Origin: Corticium candelabrum
Taxonomy: Eukaryota > Porifera > Homoscleromorpha > Homosclerophorida > Plakinidae
Assembly (NCBI RefSeq): GCF_963422355.1
Contig: NC_085090.1
Span: 102,001 to 166,000, forward strand
DNA length: 64,000 bases
Direction: 5' to 3'
Every line of letters begins with the position of its first letter. The stretch's first letter is position 1. Positions 1 to 17,421 of this stretch are shown piece after piece. Position numbers and translations under genes: made by a program. Under the pieces are notes generated by a model. It was not told the origin of the DNA. It worked only from the letters and a program-made list of their open reading frames with translations, and did not search any database.

Positions 1-1133
1 GCGAGTTATGTACGGAGCATGCTCCAGGCTGACACGTCATTGGCGCTAAGCTCCGTCTATACCAAATGAATTGCCTGTTATCTTGCCAGTAAACTACACG
101 AAAACTAAACGGGAATGGTAACTATAAGGGATCTTGTGTTCTAAGGCCTTACAAGAGCTCTTTGTAATGAAAGTAGGATGCTAGCGACTGTTTCTCACAG
201 CAGACTTGACTCTCTCTTCTCACAGAAGATGAGGCTAGCGCAATAAAACTCAACGGTAATTAGCATCAGCCTTCGCTCTATTGATCTAGGAGGAGAAACA
301 CGCATGGCATGTCAAGGAGCTTAGACGTTCCCTTCAAGAAACCTGCGTAGGCAGACACACCCCTTCTTGTTGTTCTATAGTCCTAAGTCCACGTCAAATT
401 TAGGTAACAGTCCAGTATGCTCAGCTTTGGTAATCAGCGTGGCTTCTAGATGCCTCATGAGCGGCGATAGAGGATTGGGAATCCAGGAATGACGAAGAAG
501 CGGTATATTGCCATGGTCACGAGTCTACACACTGTGTAGAGTGTAAACAACTTACGTACTACAGTACTAGCTACAATGTCTACATCATTGCGCTCTGGTA
601 AAATTCTAAAACTCAATCAAAGCCATTCTGCACCTGTAACACTTCACCCAGTCGCTGTTTGAAAGAGGTGTGTCCGCTTACTCAGATCTCTCCAAGAGAA
701 CCTCATATTTAACCCACTAAATGTTTCTCCTCGTAGATCAATAGAACAAAGGCTGACGCTAATTACCGTTGACTTTTATTGCGCTAGCCTCATCTTCTGT
801 GAGAAAAGAGGGTCAAGTCCGCCGGCGTCTAGCATCCTACTTTCGTTGCAGAGAGCTCTTCTAAGGCCTTAAAACACAAAATCCCTCTATAATTACCATT
901 CCCCTTTAGTTTTCATGTAGTTTTCTGGCAAGATACCTGAGCTACGCCGGCAATTTATTTGATGTAAGCGAAGCTTAGTGCCAATAACATGTCAACCTGG
1001 CGCATGCTCCATACCTAACCTGCATTTTCTCCGCTACCAAAGTGACTGTTTGCCTGAAAGTAGTGCAGCACGAAGTTTCACGATAACGCCAACACTTTGA
1101 GGACAGGTTGTATTTCCATTGCAGTTCCCCTTT
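1..1133. mobile_element. Foldback (long inverted-repeat) element, left end cut by the window
   Basis: Bases about 1-300 and 726-1035 are imperfect reverse complements over roughly 300 bp. For example, the segment near 15-30 containing gagcatgc and the segment 226-300 both recur inverted on the right side. The spacer between the arms is about 425 bp with no convincing ORF. The right arm continues to about 1133, where it ends in gcagttcccctttaa, so the left arm must continue off the window. No transposase is visible, so this is a non-autonomous DNA element. It lies in the intron after exon 4 of the TBC1D9-like gene. The TTAA at the right end is compatible with a TTAA-targeting family, but that is only a guess. 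Confidence 0.7.
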
Positions 1134-1339
1134 AAGATCTTTCCATCCCACCTCTGTCTCCCTTCTCATACTTCCGAGTTTTCTTTCCCTTATTCTTGTG
1201 TCTGCCATCTCCTTCTACCTTCCTTCCTATACCCAGTACCCAGTACTTCCCCTACGTATGAGTCAGTGCATGGACTTGTTCAAAACTTTGTGTGTAAGTT
1301 GCACATGCAAAATAAATACAAACATCTCAAACATCTCAC

Positions 1340-3586
1340 CCAAAATTGGCAGCAATTCCTCCTCTAACCATATCCAGTGTTTCAATATTTCATCAAGAGA
1401 GGGAGCAACAGCAATCACTAAAGAGAAACCAATGGTAGTACCTAGAAAAGTTACTACTACAGCACACTTTATAAATAATTTAAAATACACCATCAGCAAG
1501 TGACCTCACACTATCAGTCTATGTCATGATGATCATGTAACAAACTGATTGGCACTGAGTAATATGTAAAGTACCACACAAAACAATTCTTTATTTTACT
1601 CTGACAAGTATGCTATACCAGTCATTAACAATAATAGTGTGTTTAATAGCAGTTTGATGGATCAAAGGGTGTAATTGTTACTTTCAAACAGCATGGCATA
1701 TCCCTCAAGTCAACAATTACTTTTTCAAACATGCTCATGTCACATGATACTACAACTGAAATGCAATTTGCATATCAAAGATTTAATTAACCTTAAAACA
1801 TTACAATCCAAGATTATACAAAGCAATTCTGTGAACGGGCTAACTAACCCAAAGAGCATTACAGAAAGGTATCATAAAGCTGCTGGGTCATGAGTGAATG
1901 TGTGGCTTGGCTTGATAACTCTATCATACAGCATGCCTATACAACTTGAACACTATTAACAGTCATTTATTCTTTGCCAGAATCATCAATTGATCCACAG
2001 CAAGATGATTTGAAAGCTGTTTCATAAACACTGGCGTTTCCTGGGGATGATGCTGACAGTAAATTATGACTGTCAGTAGAAAACATGTAGCTGATCTCTA
2101 CTAGTAGTATTGCTGAGATTAAAGAGAGATTTCGGAGATTTGCGTTAACGCAACCTTTCAGAGACGCGCGCTAATGCACACTTGCAGCAAAATGCAATGG
2201 CTGCATGCACTGATGCAAGTGACAAGAACTGCAATGCAAAGTTACAGTTGAGTCCAGTTTTTACAACAGGGCCCCCTTCGGTGTGTGGTAAAAAACAGCT
2301 GTTCATACGTGGTCTGTTACACATGAACACAACTAAAAGGATAAAGAGGCGAGCGGTATTGGCATCCGGATCTGTTTCGCTGTCCGGATCTGTTTCGGTG
2401 TCCACCACGCTTCACCAACTGCCGTCGATGTCACGTGATGTTACACGTGATGGCGAGAAAACCCTCTTCAGCGTCGCGTTAGAAAAGCATTGCCCGCTTG
2501 ATAAGTATGAGTAAGTTGTGCATAAGTGTTTCAGCTACTGAACCAAACAGCAAGCTTGCAAACTGTGATCTCCGGTAGATATTCGAGAAGTTGGAGCCCC
2601 TATCGAAAAAGTTACAAACACATCCGATAGAATTTATCATTTAATCAGTTAAAAGCGTACGTAAGCATATCTCGTTCTGCGAATGCATCAAACGTCTCAA
2701 TTTGATTGTTGGTAACCAACAATCAAAGGTGTATGCTGGGCACAATTTACTAGCGCACGTGGCCGAAATGTTCCTTTAAATAGAGTTAACTAGAGCAAAT
2801 GCTTGCTAGAGCTCACAATATGTATGTACACGCAATTATCAGTGGTGGATCCAGGGGGTTTATGGTGTCTCCGTCAAAAGCCGACACTTGGAAAAATAAT
2901 CTGCTTAGCAACTTTATTAGTCTTAGCAACCAAACTGGCTGCATAACAAAGTAAAGATGGACAGAACAAATCCACAATTTTTATAGTTCAAGTATAGCAC
3001 GTTTTCATGTGACTCTCTGCTGTGGGTGTTTATTATTAACTAATTGCTATCCGTTAGTTAATATTAATAAGTTAGCTAATATTAATAAATTTCTTTGGAA
3101 CAAAAGCAGAGACTCCTTTACAAAATCCTGAATCCTCAATTGATTATTGATTAATTAATTAATTCGTTAATTAATACCGACGCGGACTTCAACAGTAAAT
3201 ACAACGTACCGTAACTTATCTCGGAAGATTGCGTCTGAAGAAGCACTCGGTAAGGTAACGGCTGTACAAGCATCATCAGTGTGAGACTACGTCAGTATTA
3301 GCAGAAGTCACCTCGTTAGATACAAGATGTCAACTCACCTTCGTGTCAAAGACATTATCCCAAGTTCCGATGACTCTGCCAGCTAGACCACCACCACCAC
3401 CATGGCCTCGTCGTTTCTGAAGTCCAAAAAACAAATTGGACCTCTCGGTCGACCTGAAGAGAGCGAAACAGATTCTAGATGTTAGGAAATGTGTGACACT
3501 GTCGGATGGATAAGAGACACGCCCTACGAAACTCTCTCTTACCACAATGTGTTAGCCAAAAGAACTTCAGAAGGTTTCACCCACAT
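1340..3586 (-). CDS. TBC1D9: TBC1D9/TBC1D8-like Rab GTPase-activating protein, N-terminal exons (partial)
   Basis: Four exons on the minus strand, 3586-3543, 3453-3339, 3261-3210 and 1417-1340, join in phase (phases 2, 0, 1) with GT donors and AG acceptors. Together they give 96 codons. The start MWVKPSEVLLANTLW and the following QKRRGHGGGGGLAGRVIGTW, PYRVLLQTQSSE and EILKHWIWLEEELLP segments match the N-terminus of the TBC1D9/TBC1D8 family, which precedes the GRAM domains. The ATG at 3586 is chosen because it gives the conserved family start. An open frame from 3545 that reads through the first splice site gives a misleading alternative start. In this family the downstream TBC domain stimulates GTP hydrolysis by Rab proteins. 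Those exons, and the GRAM and EF-hand regions, would lie left of the window. The 1.8 kb intron between exons 3 and 4 has no other recognisable coding sequence. Confidence 0.88.
2701..2727. repeat. Perfect 13-bp palindrome around a single central base
   Basis: The 27-bp stretch starting tttgattgttggt is followed, after one base, by its exact reverse complement. It lies in the third intron of the TBC1D9-like gene with no flanking element recognised. It could be a small hairpin or a binding site for a dimeric factor. Confidence 0.6.
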
Positions 3587-4736
3587 CAACGGCTAGTACG
3601 CAACCCTATTGACACACACTGTCCTCAATCTGATCAGTACGCTAGCACGCTAATATGGACGCGGGATTCCGAAGACGGTCAGAGCGCATTGATATCTACA
3701 CCAGTCTAGGCGGCAACAAGTTCGAGCAGAGTTGTGCGGAGCAGCGGTTAGTTTAGTAGATGCGTGTGTTCGTGTCTATACGGGTACGTTACACAATGGC
3801 GGATCTGGAAGGCGCGTGCTCCTTCAATTTTGGGCCGGAAGTAGGCGAGATATGTGAGCATGCGCAGATGTTTCGTATAACTTACGTATATTTCAAAAGT
3901 ACGTAGTAATTAGTGTAATCATCTTTTAATGTTTCGTTGTTTTTGTTATCAGTAGGTAATAATCAAATTATTAATTCTGTGTTTTGTAATTCGTGACGTC
4001 ACATTTTCAGGAGCCTTGTTTGAGTAACCCCGGATCAGGTAAGACTAATTACTTCTGAAGGTAGCAAATTTTGTTGACTGTCTCCTAGCGTTCATGAGTG
4101 TCATGGCACTCTGCCTTGTGATTTGGCTGCTAACTTGTTTTATCTTCGGCCCTAGTAATTAAACTTCTAGTCGGTTAATTAATAATAGTCTCATCAGACA
4201 GGTCTGTAAACTGTAAAACAACTGATTTGAGTAGATGCTGCAAGAGTTTGGCAGATTGTTATTGGGCCAGGCAATGAGAAACTTTTTGTGTCGTTATGCC
4301 CCTCCATAATGGTCAAGTGGGGTCTTGTGTCTGTGTGTGTTAGACAATTTCTTCCTTTGCAATTACGGTAAATGTATGCATCTGGTGACTAATGGTACGG
4401 CGACTAAGTGTACTGGTGACCAAGTGCACTGGTGACTAAATTTTGGCGACTAAGTGACTTAGACCCAGTGTACTAGTAGATTTGGTCTTCCTGCTTGAGA
4501 TGTCCAGATACCAACCTGCTAGCAGGTTTGGTCTACTAGGCATCTATCTGATGCGAGCGGGTTTTATTCTTTATTCCCAGCTAGGACACTAGAAACAATT
4601 TATCTAGGAGAAATAATTTGTGGATATAATTAAACAATAAACTAGACAATATCATAATTGTAATCAAGTCATTTAATTCCTTTTGTTTATGATTACTTTC
4701 ACTAATGAAATTATTATTGAGAGATAATGAAACTAT
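3587..4736. other. Intergenic stretch between the TBC1D9-like start and the NCLX stop
   Basis: About 1.15 kb separate two genes on the same strand, and it presumably holds the TBC1D9-like promoter. No convincing exon was found. An imperfect short tandem array with variants of ggtgactaagtg occupies about 4384-4465. Confidence 0.5.
4384..4465. repeat. Imperfect short tandem repeat (ggtgactaagtg-like units)
   Basis: Five or so degenerate copies of a 12-17 base motif built on ggtgac(t/c)aagtg and ggcgactaagtg occur head to tail. It is short and diverged, and it lies in non-coding DNA downstream of NCLX. Confidence 0.5.
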
Positions 4737-10742
<6,006 letters not shown>

Positions 10743-11999
10743 TCTTGAGATCACGTCACGTGAGAAACCCCGCCTACTTTCATTGCATGTTTTGCGTGGA
10801 TAATCATTGGTTGCTGCATACTACGTTCTAGCATTTCTATGCTTTACCAGATCTAGAGAAGCATGCAGTGCAAAGAAAGTCAGGTTCAGGGATATGAGAG
10901 ATAAAAAATCTATTTTAGAGCTATGCACATGGTTCTGCCATAGACAGAGACTATATGCATTGTTCTGTATATGCAAAAGTTTGCAATATGATTATCTCTG
11001 ATGGAAACGAATGCATTTTGATTGGACTGCTCATTTGTTAAAAAAAAGTGTTAGAGTCTAGTACTCTAGAGTGACTTACTGTAAGTGTTTGTGCTATATA
11101 TAGCTACATGCGTAGTTGGAGAAAACTGAATGGATGATTGCTTTGTGGAATGTAAGTTCAGCTTTCTGACTAAGGCAATGTTCATATACTGTTTCACTTG
11201 GCCATTTACGTTTAGAGCATTTTGATAATTGAAGTAACGTGTAAAACAAGGCAGACACAAGATCAGAAGGAAATCAGTCTGTACTGCTCGAAATAATGTT
11301 CAACACAAATTACTGATGAGAATTATTTGTTATTCGGGGAAGATGAAAACGATACATAATATGATATGATATCAATATAATATATGATATCAAAAGTGGC
11401 AACTACTACTTGGTTTTAGTTATGTTGACTGTGATCAAATGCCATGCAATTTCCTTGCCGACTGATGCATGTAGCTAACTGCTTGACCACATCAATGTTT
11501 TTGCATGGCTGGGAGATGGTGGTTGGTACATGTGAAAGTTGGTCATCTCGTGTTGATGGTCTGCACCACCCCTTGACGCATTCCTGTACACTCAATGGAC
11601 GTACACATGTGCAGGAACGTACAGGAAGGTACAGAATGAAAAGCATAAAATAGCCATAGAACGAACGTTTGAACAGATGATTTGTCTATGGATGATGTGT
11701 CTAGTAGTTCTAGCTTGTAGCACTGAGTCTAAGAAGTTTTGTTTTCATCAAAGTACACCTGATTCAAAACTGCAAAGAATGAAAATTTTTAAGAATTCTT
11801 TTTGTTGACTTTCATGTTTACATACATCATGCAACTTGGCTAGCTTTTTGGCTCTAGGAAGTACTTTTTGGATATGCCAATGCTTAGGAAATTGATTTGG
11901 TCAATGTGATAGCACATTATCAACAAAGACTATATAGTAGTTGATTTTGTAAAACTTTTCTGGAATGTGGCTGATGTTTAATTTAGCGTGTTGAGCATA
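10743..11999. other. Gene-free stretch upstream of NCLX
   Basis: About 1.26 kb with no supported exon on either strand. The part next to 10742 should contain the NCLX promoter and 5' UTR. I see no clear TATA box or other named site. Confidence 0.4.
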
Positions 12000-13054
12000 T
12001 CTATCTATCTATATATATAAATGAGAGGTGTCTGTCTGTCTGTCTGTGTGTCCGTCTGTTGGAACGTTTCTCAAAAACGGCGAGTCTGATCTTGGCTGAA
12101 TTTGGCTCGCGCACGCCGAATTCATTCCGGTCGAAAGTGAGACTGTGGTCGTCTTCCTGACTTCTCCCACGCCGACGCCATTTCCGGCCGATCGCACTCG
12201 CTTCCGCTCGCGCGCGAATATCTCCGGAACGGCGCGTCGTATCTCCACCGAATTTAGACTGCCCGTTCCCAACGTCGGACGGTACGCGCTGAGCGTGTCG
12301 TTTATTGCGGGCGACGCTGGGAAACAGAAGATATTTTTGCTGATATCCGTGTCTTGAAAAAATACGCCCACAGTCGTTTGCCAGTCTACGAGGGTCGAAG
12401 AGCTGCCGTGTTTGATGCACCTGTTCCCCGAAGCGCCACCAACGTCTTCGAAGAGACGACGTTCAGTGGGACTGTCGAAATGACGAGAGTCGGTACGAGT
12501 CGTGACTTCGTTAGATACGGAGCTGTCGTGTTTGATACACCTGTTCCCCGAAACGCCAGCAACGTCTTTGAAGAGACGACGTTCAACGGAACTGTCGACG
12601 TTCAGCGGAACTGTCGAAATGACGAGAGTCGGTACGAGTTGTGACTTCGTTAGATACGGGGAACGGAGTATCCGGGTGACTACTGCATGTGACTTTCAGT
12701 CTAACTGCACGTGACTTCATTTCGGACAGCGCAATATCTGGGAGTGCTATACGATTCGTCTAACTGCACGTGACTTTATTTCATTCAACGGGAGTGCTAT
12801 ACGATTGCAAGTGTATACGCGACATTTTTATTCACTGCAATCATTCATGGCCAACATCACCTATGATACCATCAAACGGATTTTTAGATACTTTCTGCTA
12901 TAATCTGTACCTATAAATGCGACCTGTCTTTCCTCCACTTCAGTGTTGTATTGGCTCTATGACAAACGTGTGTCAACTGCGGCGCTATGAAGTGGAAAGG
13001 AGAAGCACCTGGCATGTGCTGTCCCCCGGGCGAAGCCGGGCATTGCAGCTTGTT
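12000..13054 (+). mobile_element. Helitron/Helentron-like non-autonomous repeat, copy A
   Basis: This shares about 1 kb of sequence with 15771-16903, and in inverted form with about 58545-59330. All three start near a simple-repeat tract. Copies A and B then have gaggtgtctgtctgtctg, a shared GC-rich body, and a 3' end with a short CCGGG-type hairpin (ccgggcgaagccggg) followed by cattg.agcttgtt. An internal unit of about 119 bp (gagctg(c/t)cgtgtttgat...) is duplicated at 12401 and 12520. A hairpin close to one end, with no terminal inverted repeats and no target duplication visible, suggests a Helitron-type element, but no Rep/helicase gene is present. Long ORFs inside it are byproducts of repeat sequence. 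Confidence 0.6.
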
Positions 13055-13620
13055 TAGAATACGTGTCACCAACTGTGGCTCTCAAAGGACCGGATTTCTG
13101 GGTCTTAATCTTCTCTAGCTGTAGGTTGTTCAAGAACAATTTGTGGTAGTTCAACTCATTTCTTTGAAAATTTGGCATTACTTGTATGGTGTGATCACAC
13201 TGTTCAGACTGTAGAGATTGAGATTGAGAGTGCTAGGTTTCACAGATGCACAAATATGCTGAGTCATGACAGCAGCCAGTAGAAAACGAAAACGTCACTC
13301 TATTTTCTTGGTGTTATGAACAGGCATCTACTTGATCTCATTGTGATCTCATTTGGTTTGTTACGCCTATACAAGCATTGTCATTGTGTACATTAAATTA
13401 ATATTGTTACTTGACTAACTGATGGTTTTGCTTGAGACATTTAGTGGGTATCTTCTGTTAGCATGCAACAGTTCGCTTTTATGCAAATCCGAGTGATGAA
13501 TACTGCTAACCATGTCCTGGCTACCTGAAGCTTGTAAAGCGCGCGTCCTTCACGCTATCTAGAACAACAGTAGATGAATGAGTGTAATTGTGTATATTAA
13601 TTCTAAGTTCAGTGGACATA
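13055..13620. other. Gene-free stretch between repeats
   Basis: No exon, RNA gene or clear repeat was recognised between the end of repeat copy A and the (TATC)n/(TA)n tract. Confidence 0.4.
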
Positions 13621-13638
13621 CATCTATCTATCTATCTA

Positions 13639-13700
<62 letters not shown>
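13620..13700. repeat. (ATCT)n-(TA)n tract, left part of a split microsatellite
   Basis: About five tetranucleotide units pass into about 30 TA units, ending exactly at the left terminus of the Tc1 element. The matching TA run resumes at 15726. The same ctatct-to-tatata transition precedes repeat copy A at 12000, so the tract is probably the 5' border of copy B, split by the Tc1 insertion. Confidence 0.9.
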
Positions 13701-13704
<4 letters not shown>

Positions 13705-15721
13705 CTTGGACAAAATTATAGGGACACCCCGCTGTGGGTATGTAGTAACACAATAATTAGATCACAATTTACCAACTATCAATATTGTTAAGAACTTAAT
13801 AGTTACCGCGTTGATTGTTAGGTTTCTTGAGAATACCGTAGACCCTAAATTGCTTTCTTTACGCTTCGCATTGCGGAAAACGAGACCTAAAAGGGTATGA
13901 CGTCATGACTACGTAAACGTCGTAAGTTAGACTCTCTCTGATTTTGTTTAGTGGCTTTTAAAAAAGCCGGTTTTAATAACGCGAAGGAAAATTGAAGCCC
14001 TTCACCAGTTCCTCAGTACCGAGTGTTCCCGCCTCTCGCCCTCCTGATTGCGTCCAAACGTCGCGGAACACTTTCTGCCAAGTTCCGGACACGCGCGGCT
14101 GGAATCTGCTGCCACGCCTCTTGTAGAGCATTCCAGAGCTCAGCTGCAGTTCTCGGTTTGCGACGGTTGGCAGCAGTTTTGAGTTCATGCCACAAGTTCT
14201 CGATTGGATTCGCATCAGGCGATTTTGGCGGCCAGTCCAACAGTGTGACGTCATGCTGGCGAAGCCATTGTCTTGTTGACCGAGACGTGTGGATTGGCGC
14301 GTTGTCCTGCTGGAAGACAAAGTCGTCTCCTATCAATGCCGCTGCGTCTGTAAGCATGTGCTCTTCCAGAACCTGTTGGTACGCCGTGCTGTCCAAACGA
14401 TCTTCCAGTTTCACCAGAGACCCCAAACCATGCCAACACATCGATCCCCACACCATCACACTAGCCGCGTGGTGGACCGTACGGTCACAACATTCAGGGA
14501 GAAATTCCTCACCTTTGCGACGCCAAACGTACAGAGCACCATCGTTTCCTATGCTGACTTTTGACTCATCTGTAAAAAGAACAGATTTCCAGTCATCCAA
14601 AGTCCATTGTGTGTGAGTGGTTGCCATCCCAGTCGCAAACGCCGATGGTTTTCTGTTAGCAGTGGTTTTTTTCTAGGCCTCCGAGCGTTCACTCCTATCT
14701 CACTGAGACGACGACGGACTGTTCTACTTGACACCTGCTTGCCGGTTTCATCAGCCAGCTGATACGAGAGCAGTCGTGATGGTGCTCGTCGGTTCTGCAG
14801 TGCCATTCTCTTCAGTCGATGATCTTCCCGGATTGTCGTTACCTTCCCACGTCCAGGTCGTTTTTCATAATCGCTGCTGCCATGGGAAAGCCGTTGCAGG
14901 CACTGATAAACCGAATTCCTGGAGCGGCAGACAAAAGCTGCGATCTGACGCACAGAATGGCCAACTGAGTGAAGGGCTTCAATTTTCCCTCGCGTTTTTG
15001 GACTCAACTGTTTGCCTCGAGGCATCGCTGCAACTCGTGAAATATCGCACGGAACAAGACTCTGCAACTGCGTGCAGCTGAACGTTCAGGCTAACTTATC
15101 GCCTAAGTTTGGCGGTCTCAAGGGCAGCGGTTTTAGTGCAGCTGACATTTTGGCGGTAGCAGTTTGAGATTTTGCTACGTAAAACGTGGACCGGAAGTGG
15201 CATGTCAATGTTCTTTTGTTGCTATAACTTGTTCAGTTTTTGTCTTAGCAGGATTTCTTTGTAATTAATTAGTGTCGCATGATTTTTGAATACGTTAAAG
15301 TTTGTTTATTGATTAAAATAGCAAAACAATTCAAATTGTGATGACATGCGCGAAATCAATGCGCAAAAACAGATGATTCGCCTTTTTTCCATAATGTTGA
15401 TAAGAGGACCCACAAAATTGCTTTCACTCTCTACTACAGAGCATTCTTAGATTGTATGCCAACAATGAGCATCCAAGAGCGATGAACATGTACAAAGACA
15501 AGAAAAGTAGGAATGGTCGTCTTCCTTCTTCAAAGCAAACTAGATGCGCAGTAGGTAGTAAGTACAGCTGCAGTCTTGAACTCAAGCTATGTTACATACT
15601 AACAATGGCGCAATCCATGAAAAAAGAAATTCGAAAAACATTTGGTTTTGCTAGAGAAAAATTCAGTGCCAAAGTTAGACTAGACACAAAAATGCCAGGT
15701 GTCCCTATAATTTTGTCCAAG

Positions 15722-15725
<4 letters not shown>
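13701..15725 (-). mobile_element. Tc1/mariner element inserted in a (TA)n tract
   Basis: Perfect 28-bp terminal inverted repeats begin cagacttggacaaaatt at 13701-13728 and 15698-15725. They bound a 2,025-bp element carrying a Tc1-type transposase on the minus strand. Tc1/mariner elements insert at TA, and this one is embedded in a long (TA)n array on both sides, so the exact TA duplication cannot be told apart from the array. The intact 28-bp termini suggest a fairly recent insertion, although the transposase frame is broken. Confidence 0.95.
14013..15067 (-). pseudogene. Tc1-like transposase with one frameshift
   Basis: The first frame (15067 down; likely ATG at 15025, MPRGKQLSPKTRGKIEALH) contains the paired helix-turn-helix DNA-binding region and a GRGK AT-hook-like stretch. 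The second frame (14627-14013) contains the DDE catalytic core: FTDES, QQDNAPIH and SPDANPIENLW. The second Asp and the Glu are separated by 34 residues (DD34E). The two frames meet near 14620-14628 (RLRLGW versus ATTHTQWTLDDW) and differ by one base, so the copy is probably inactive unless this is a sequencing error. The total of about 340 residues is normal for the family. Confidence 0.93.

Positions 15726-15771
<46 letters not shown>
15726..15771. repeat. (TA)n tract, right part of a split microsatellite
   Basis: This run of about 23 TA units continues directly from the right terminus of the Tc1 element into repeat copy B. Confidence 0.95.
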
Positions 15772-15775
<4 letters not shown>

Positions 15776-15782
15776 GGAGAGG

Positions 15783-15829
<47 letters not shown>

Positions 15830-16903
15830 GTGTCCGTCCGTACGAGCGTTTCTCAAAGACGGCGAGTCTAACCTCGGCCGAATTTGGCTCGCGCACGCCG
15901 AATTCATTAATCTCGAAAGTGAGACCGTGATCGTCTTCCTGACTTCTCCCACGACGACGCCATTTCCCGCCGATCGCACTCGCTTCCGCTCGCGCGCGAA
16001 TATCTCCGGAACGGCGCATCGTATCTCCGCCGAATTTAGACTGCCCGTTTCCGACGTCGGACGGTACGCGCCGAGCGTGTCGTTTATTGCGGGCGACGCT
16101 GGGAAAGAGAAGATATTTTTTGCTGATATCCGGGTCTTGAAAAATACGCCCACAGTCGTTTGCCAGTCTACCACCGTCGAAGAGCTGCCGTGTTTGATGT
16201 ACCTGTTCCCCGAAACGCCACCAACGTCTTCGAAGAGACGACGTTCAGCGGGACTGTCGAAATGACGGAAGTCGGCATTCGTTAGATACGGGGAACGGAT
16301 TATCCGGGTAAGTATTGCACGTGACTTGCACGTTACGGGATTCACGTCGAAATTATAGATGCCAGGTTCGATACACCTGTTCTCCGCAACGGGACTGTCG
16401 AAATGGCTTCAACGGGATCAATAATCCAGTCAACGGGATTTTTTGAAACTGGACACGTGTCGAATAGATGCCAAGTTCGATACACCTGTTCCTCGCAACG
16501 GCAGCAACGTCCAATTCGAAATGGTTTCAACCAATCGCTAATCCAACCAACGGGATTTTTGAAACGACCATTGAACGGGATATAACTATGAATGAGAATT
16601 CTGTCTGGCTGCTACTAGACGGTAAAAGCACTTACACCACGGCTAATTAGTGACAGTAAACGGTTCTCTATACAAACTGTACGTGACCTGGCTACACCCC
16701 TTCTGCCTCTCCAACCATCAAACGCATTCTTAGATACTTTCTGCTATAATCTCTACCTATAAAGGCGACCTGTCTCTCCTCCACTTCCGTGTTGTATTGG
16801 CTCTATGACAAACGTGTGTGTCAACTGCGGTGCTATGAAGTGGAAGGAGAAGCACCTGGCATGTGTTGTCCCCTGGGCGAAGCCGGGCATTGGAGCTTGT
16901 TAG
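15771..16903 (+). mobile_element. Helitron/Helentron-like non-autonomous repeat, copy B
   Basis: This is the second copy of the repeat at 12000-13054. It has an expanded (TCTG)n run at about 15781-15828, the same GC-rich body and the same 3' sequence, with a gggcgaagccgggc hairpin followed by attggagcttgtt at about 16880-16900. Alignment with copy A ends just after gcttgtt, which fixes the 3' boundary. It holds additional partial tandem copies of the gttcgatacacctgttc unit. No coding capacity is credible. Confidence 0.6.
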
Positions 16904-17421
16904 AGTATAAATAAATTACCAAACTGGCAGTTTAGCAACATCCAAGCAAATCTGAGGACTACGAACTTACCGCGCCAAGTTAGCCTCAGTCCCATGCAGA
17001 CGCAGTGTGGATTACAGCCCCCGAATACTCCAACCCTTGCGGTCAGCGTTAATCATGTGTCCCTAGTAGCGTCAGTTACCAGTGTACTTTGTCGGCGTAG
17101 TAGATTACAGGAAACGACTGTCGAGTGGCTCTTCGCTAATTAGCGTGCAGTACGTAGGCATATGACGCATTGCAGCTTCAACTGAGAACCGGTGTACGCC
17201 TTCAAAGGCGTATGATGCACTGCAAGTGTCATTTCTGATCGGCCATTTCACCGCTACGCTCTCTAACGTATCTGCAATTTCTAACGCTTGGCAGCGGCCT
17301 AAAATTCAATATCGACAGGTACAGAGGCTAGAACAACGTCAAAGTCTAATCGAACTCCGTTCCTAGCTACTAACATTAGTATGACACAGGCTGAAGAATT
17401 TGATTACATAAGGCTGTACCA
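16904..17421. other. Gene-free stretch
   Basis: No gene or repeat was recognised. Its right end carries gctgtacca (17413-17421), the 9-bp target duplication of the next element. Confidence 0.4.

Noticed and set aside
1974..2044. Possible minus-strand terminal exon (SSPGNASVYETAFKSSCC, stop, overlapping AATAAA)
   Set aside because: It is preceded by a plausible acceptor, but it lies in the intron of the TBC1D9-like gene on the same strand, and no partner exon or family match was found.
3796..3906. Short ORF beginning MADLEGACSFNFG
   Set aside because: It has only 36 codons and no donor or family support. It is probably promoter-side sequence upstream of the TBC1D9-like gene.
12001..12714. 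Several overlapping ORFs of 60-140 codons on both strands
   Set aside because: They lie inside the Helitron-like repeat, occur again in copy B, and include translations of TCTG repeats. No protein domain is present.
15680..16345. A 221-codon minus-strand ORF
   Set aside because: It runs through (TA)n and (TCTG)n arrays and the repeat body. Its similarity to the ORFs at 12.0-12.4 kb is repeat DNA, not a gene.
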